A DNA stretch of 6,509 nt from Candidatus Zhuqueibacterota bacterium (GTDB taxonomy: Bacteria > Zhuqueibacterota > Zhuqueibacteria > Zhuqueibacterales > Zhuqueibacteraceae): positions 1 through 6,509 of the forward strand of contig JABWAN010000335.1 of assembly GCA_013361015.1 (NCBI GenBank), read 5' to 3'. The first letter of the stretch is position 1. Each line of letters starts with the position of its first letter. A program made the translations under genes and the position numbers. Of the stretch, positions 5,526-6,509 are shown one piece after another. Below the pieces are notes generated by a model. That model was not told the DNA's origin, ran no database searches, and worked only from the letters and a program-made list of their open reading frames with translations.

Positions 5526-6335
5526 CTAGCGCAAGCCCTCGAACAAATCGGTTTCGAGCCGGCGCCCGCCATTAACCAAACTGAAAACGCGATAAAATTC
5601 TTGCTCGCCCCAAAGCGCTTGGTGATGCTCCTCCGCCAAATGCTCCAAGTTGCGATAGATCGACATTTGCGATTGATGACACGACACGGCGCGCCATACG
5701 ATCGGCCAGTACGAAGCCGTATCGATGCGGGTCGTAATCGCCCAATCGGGCCACGGGGTTGCTCTGCGTGCGACCCCGTCGATATTCATCTTCAGCTCTT
5801 TTAGCGCGGCTTGAAATGCGGTCCACTTGGCTTGGCCCCATGCCATGTAATACAACTTCGAGACGCAATGCGCAGCAAGTGCATCCGGGCTGCCATAATT
5901 CGAATCAGCGGCGCACATAACCGCTGCGGTGGTCAATTGCGAAATGGCAATATGGTCAGGGTGGCCATATCCGCCCTCCGGGCCGAACGTGAGCACGACG
6001 TCCGGCCGCACGCGCCGCAAATGCGCAGCGATTTTGGCAACCGCCTCGCGCGGCTCGGCGCGATCCAAATCACCGTCGAGATAATCCAGAAAATGCACTT
6101 CGCGAATGCCGAGCGTCTGGGCTGCGGCCCGCAGCTCGGCCGCGCGCATCTTCCCAACTGTGGCCAAGGGCAAATGCTCGCGTTGCTCTCCCACGCGACC
6201 GCGTTCGCCGCGCGTGGCGGTGACCAGATAAGTTTCCACACCTTCGTTTGCGTATTGCGCCAGCGTGCCGCCCATACCCAACGACTCGTCGTCGGGATGC
6301 GCCAGCACGCACATTAGCTTGAGAGAAACAGACAA
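5526..6335 (-). CDS. PIG-L/LmbE family zinc-dependent deacetylase
   Basis: This 269-residue protein belongs to the PIG-L (LmbE-like) family, whose members hydrolyse N-acetyl groups, often on N-acetylglucosamine conjugates (MshB, Mca and BshB in thiol metabolism; GlcNAc-PI deacetylase in eukaryotes). The Rossmann-like N-terminus carries the zinc motif AHPDDE (12-17). A second motif, GPEGGYGHPDH (118-128), supplies the distal histidine. H13, D16 and H128 are the expected zinc ligands and D15 the general base; all are intact. TATRGERGRVG (39-49) matches the family's conserved loop. No signal peptide is seen, so it should be cytosolic. The exact substrate is not readable; no mycothiol or bacillithiol genes are nearby. 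The start is TTG with GAGG 9 bases upstream; the first in-frame ATG is at residue 8, too close to the zinc motif and without a binding site. It appears monocistronic: a terminator-like hairpin follows it, and a plus-strand fragment lies upstream. Confidence 0.92.
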   Translation of the reverse strand: MSVSLKLMCVLAHPDDESLGMGGTLAQYANEGVETYLVTATRGERGRVGEQREHLPLATVGKMRAAELRAAAQTLGIREVHFLDYLDGDLDRAEPREAVAKIAAHLRRVRPDVVLTFGPEGGYGHPDHIAISQLTTAAVMCAADSNYGSPDALAAHCVSKLYYMAWGQAKWTAFQAALKELKMNIDGVARRATPWPDWAITTRIDTASYWPIVWRAVSCHQSQMSIYRNLEHLAEEHHQALWGEQEFYRVFSLVNGGRRLETDLFEGLR

Positions 6336-6344
6336 TGTCGTGTA

Positions 6345-6348
6345 CCTC
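6345..6348 (-). promoter_or_regulatory. Ribosome binding site supporting the deacetylase TTG start
   Basis: GAGG on the minus strand lies 9 bases before the TTG at 6333-6335. It supports that start over the internal ATG 21 bases downstream, which has no such signal. Confidence 0.6.
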
Positions 6349-6380
6349 GTTTTAGGCCGAGCCGTTTTTTAATCTGTCGG

Positions 6381-6509
6381 AATAATTTTGAGCAAAGCGC
6401 CTTTGTCATCCAGGCTTTTGCCATGGCCCTGGCCAGCGGCGCGGAACGAATCGCCTTTAACAAAATGCGCAACGACTACCCTCACCCGGAGGCAGTTGAG
6501 CCGTACGGC
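6381..6509 (+). pseudogene. 5'-truncated glycoside-hydrolase-like gene fragment, runs off the window
   Basis: A plus-strand frame reads NNFEQSAFVIQAFAMALASG, then AERIAFNKMRNDYPHPEAVEPYG to the window edge. From memory this resembles an internal block (EQa-f-iqafalalaaGaeR-a-yK--nd---PEPfGLL) of a large hydrolase-like family common in Chloroflexota, often labelled glycosyl hydrolase or cellulase-like. In such proteins hundreds of residues precede this block. Here the frame reaches a stop at 6315-6317, and the DNA to the left is the complete, oppositely oriented deacetylase gene, so the N-terminal part appears to be missing. An ATG at 6423-6425 exists but has no ribosome binding site. The alternative is an unrelated small gene or a shadow of a minus-strand frame that is also open here (6369-6509) but reads less like a protein. 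Confidence 0.45.

Noticed and set aside
5811..6317. 168-codon plus-strand frame.
   Set aside because: It is antisense to the deacetylase, which has all its catalytic motifs.
6366..6395. Possible deacetylase promoter: TTGCTC, an 18-base spacer and TAAAAA on the minus strand.
   Set aside because: Only about half of the consensus positions match in each box, and the organism's promoter consensus is unknown.
6369..6509. Minus-strand frame open to the window edge, which would give a 46-residue C-terminal end of a gene just upstream of the deacetylase.
   Set aside because: The overlapping plus-strand frame reads far more like a protein and recalls a known family block, so the minus frame is probably its shadow. 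It cannot be excluded without the next bases.

Overview
The window looks like a bacterial chromosome segment of moderate GC content. It carries six complete protein genes, all on the minus strand, plus the edge of a seventh reading frame on the plus strand at the right end. The phylum cannot be fixed from the sequence. The truncated plus-strand peptide and the short dispersed-type hairpin at the left edge both recall Chloroflexota sequences, but this rests on memory and is a weak assignment. There are no RNA genes, insertion sequences, CRISPR arrays or phage genes.

In transcription order (right to left) the minus-strand genes begin with a zinc-dependent PIG-L/LmbE-family deacetylase (5526-6335, TTG start), followed directly by a terminator-like hairpin. 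About 540 bases without a convincing gene come next, containing a 19-base dyad. Then comes a likely co-oriented cluster: an integral-membrane methyltransferase that closely resembles methanethiol S-methyltransferase MddA (4227-4985), a 75-residue membrane protein of unknown function (3899-4126), and a pyridoxal-phosphate group II amino acid decarboxylase (2386-3882). A strong stem-loop sits between the methyltransferase and the small gene. The small gene and the decarboxylase are only 16 bases apart. Further left are a DUF4395 membrane protein (1691-2191) and a six-helix membrane-anchored SpoIIE/PP2C-type serine phosphatase (64-1515, TTG start), whose 3' end is followed by a perfect 13-base-pair hairpin.

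As a set the genes suggest small-molecule and membrane metabolism: methylation of a thiol to a volatile sulfide, decarboxylation of an amino acid to an amine, and a membrane-sensing phosphatase output module. A direct biochemical link between the methyltransferase and the decarboxylase is inferred only from gene order. No known multi-gene defence or biosynthetic system is recognisable. The points most worth a second look are the methyltransferase/small-protein/decarboxylase cluster with its intercistronic stem-loop, the decapitated plus-strand gene fragment abutting the deacetylase, and the two TTG starts backed by good ribosome binding sites.
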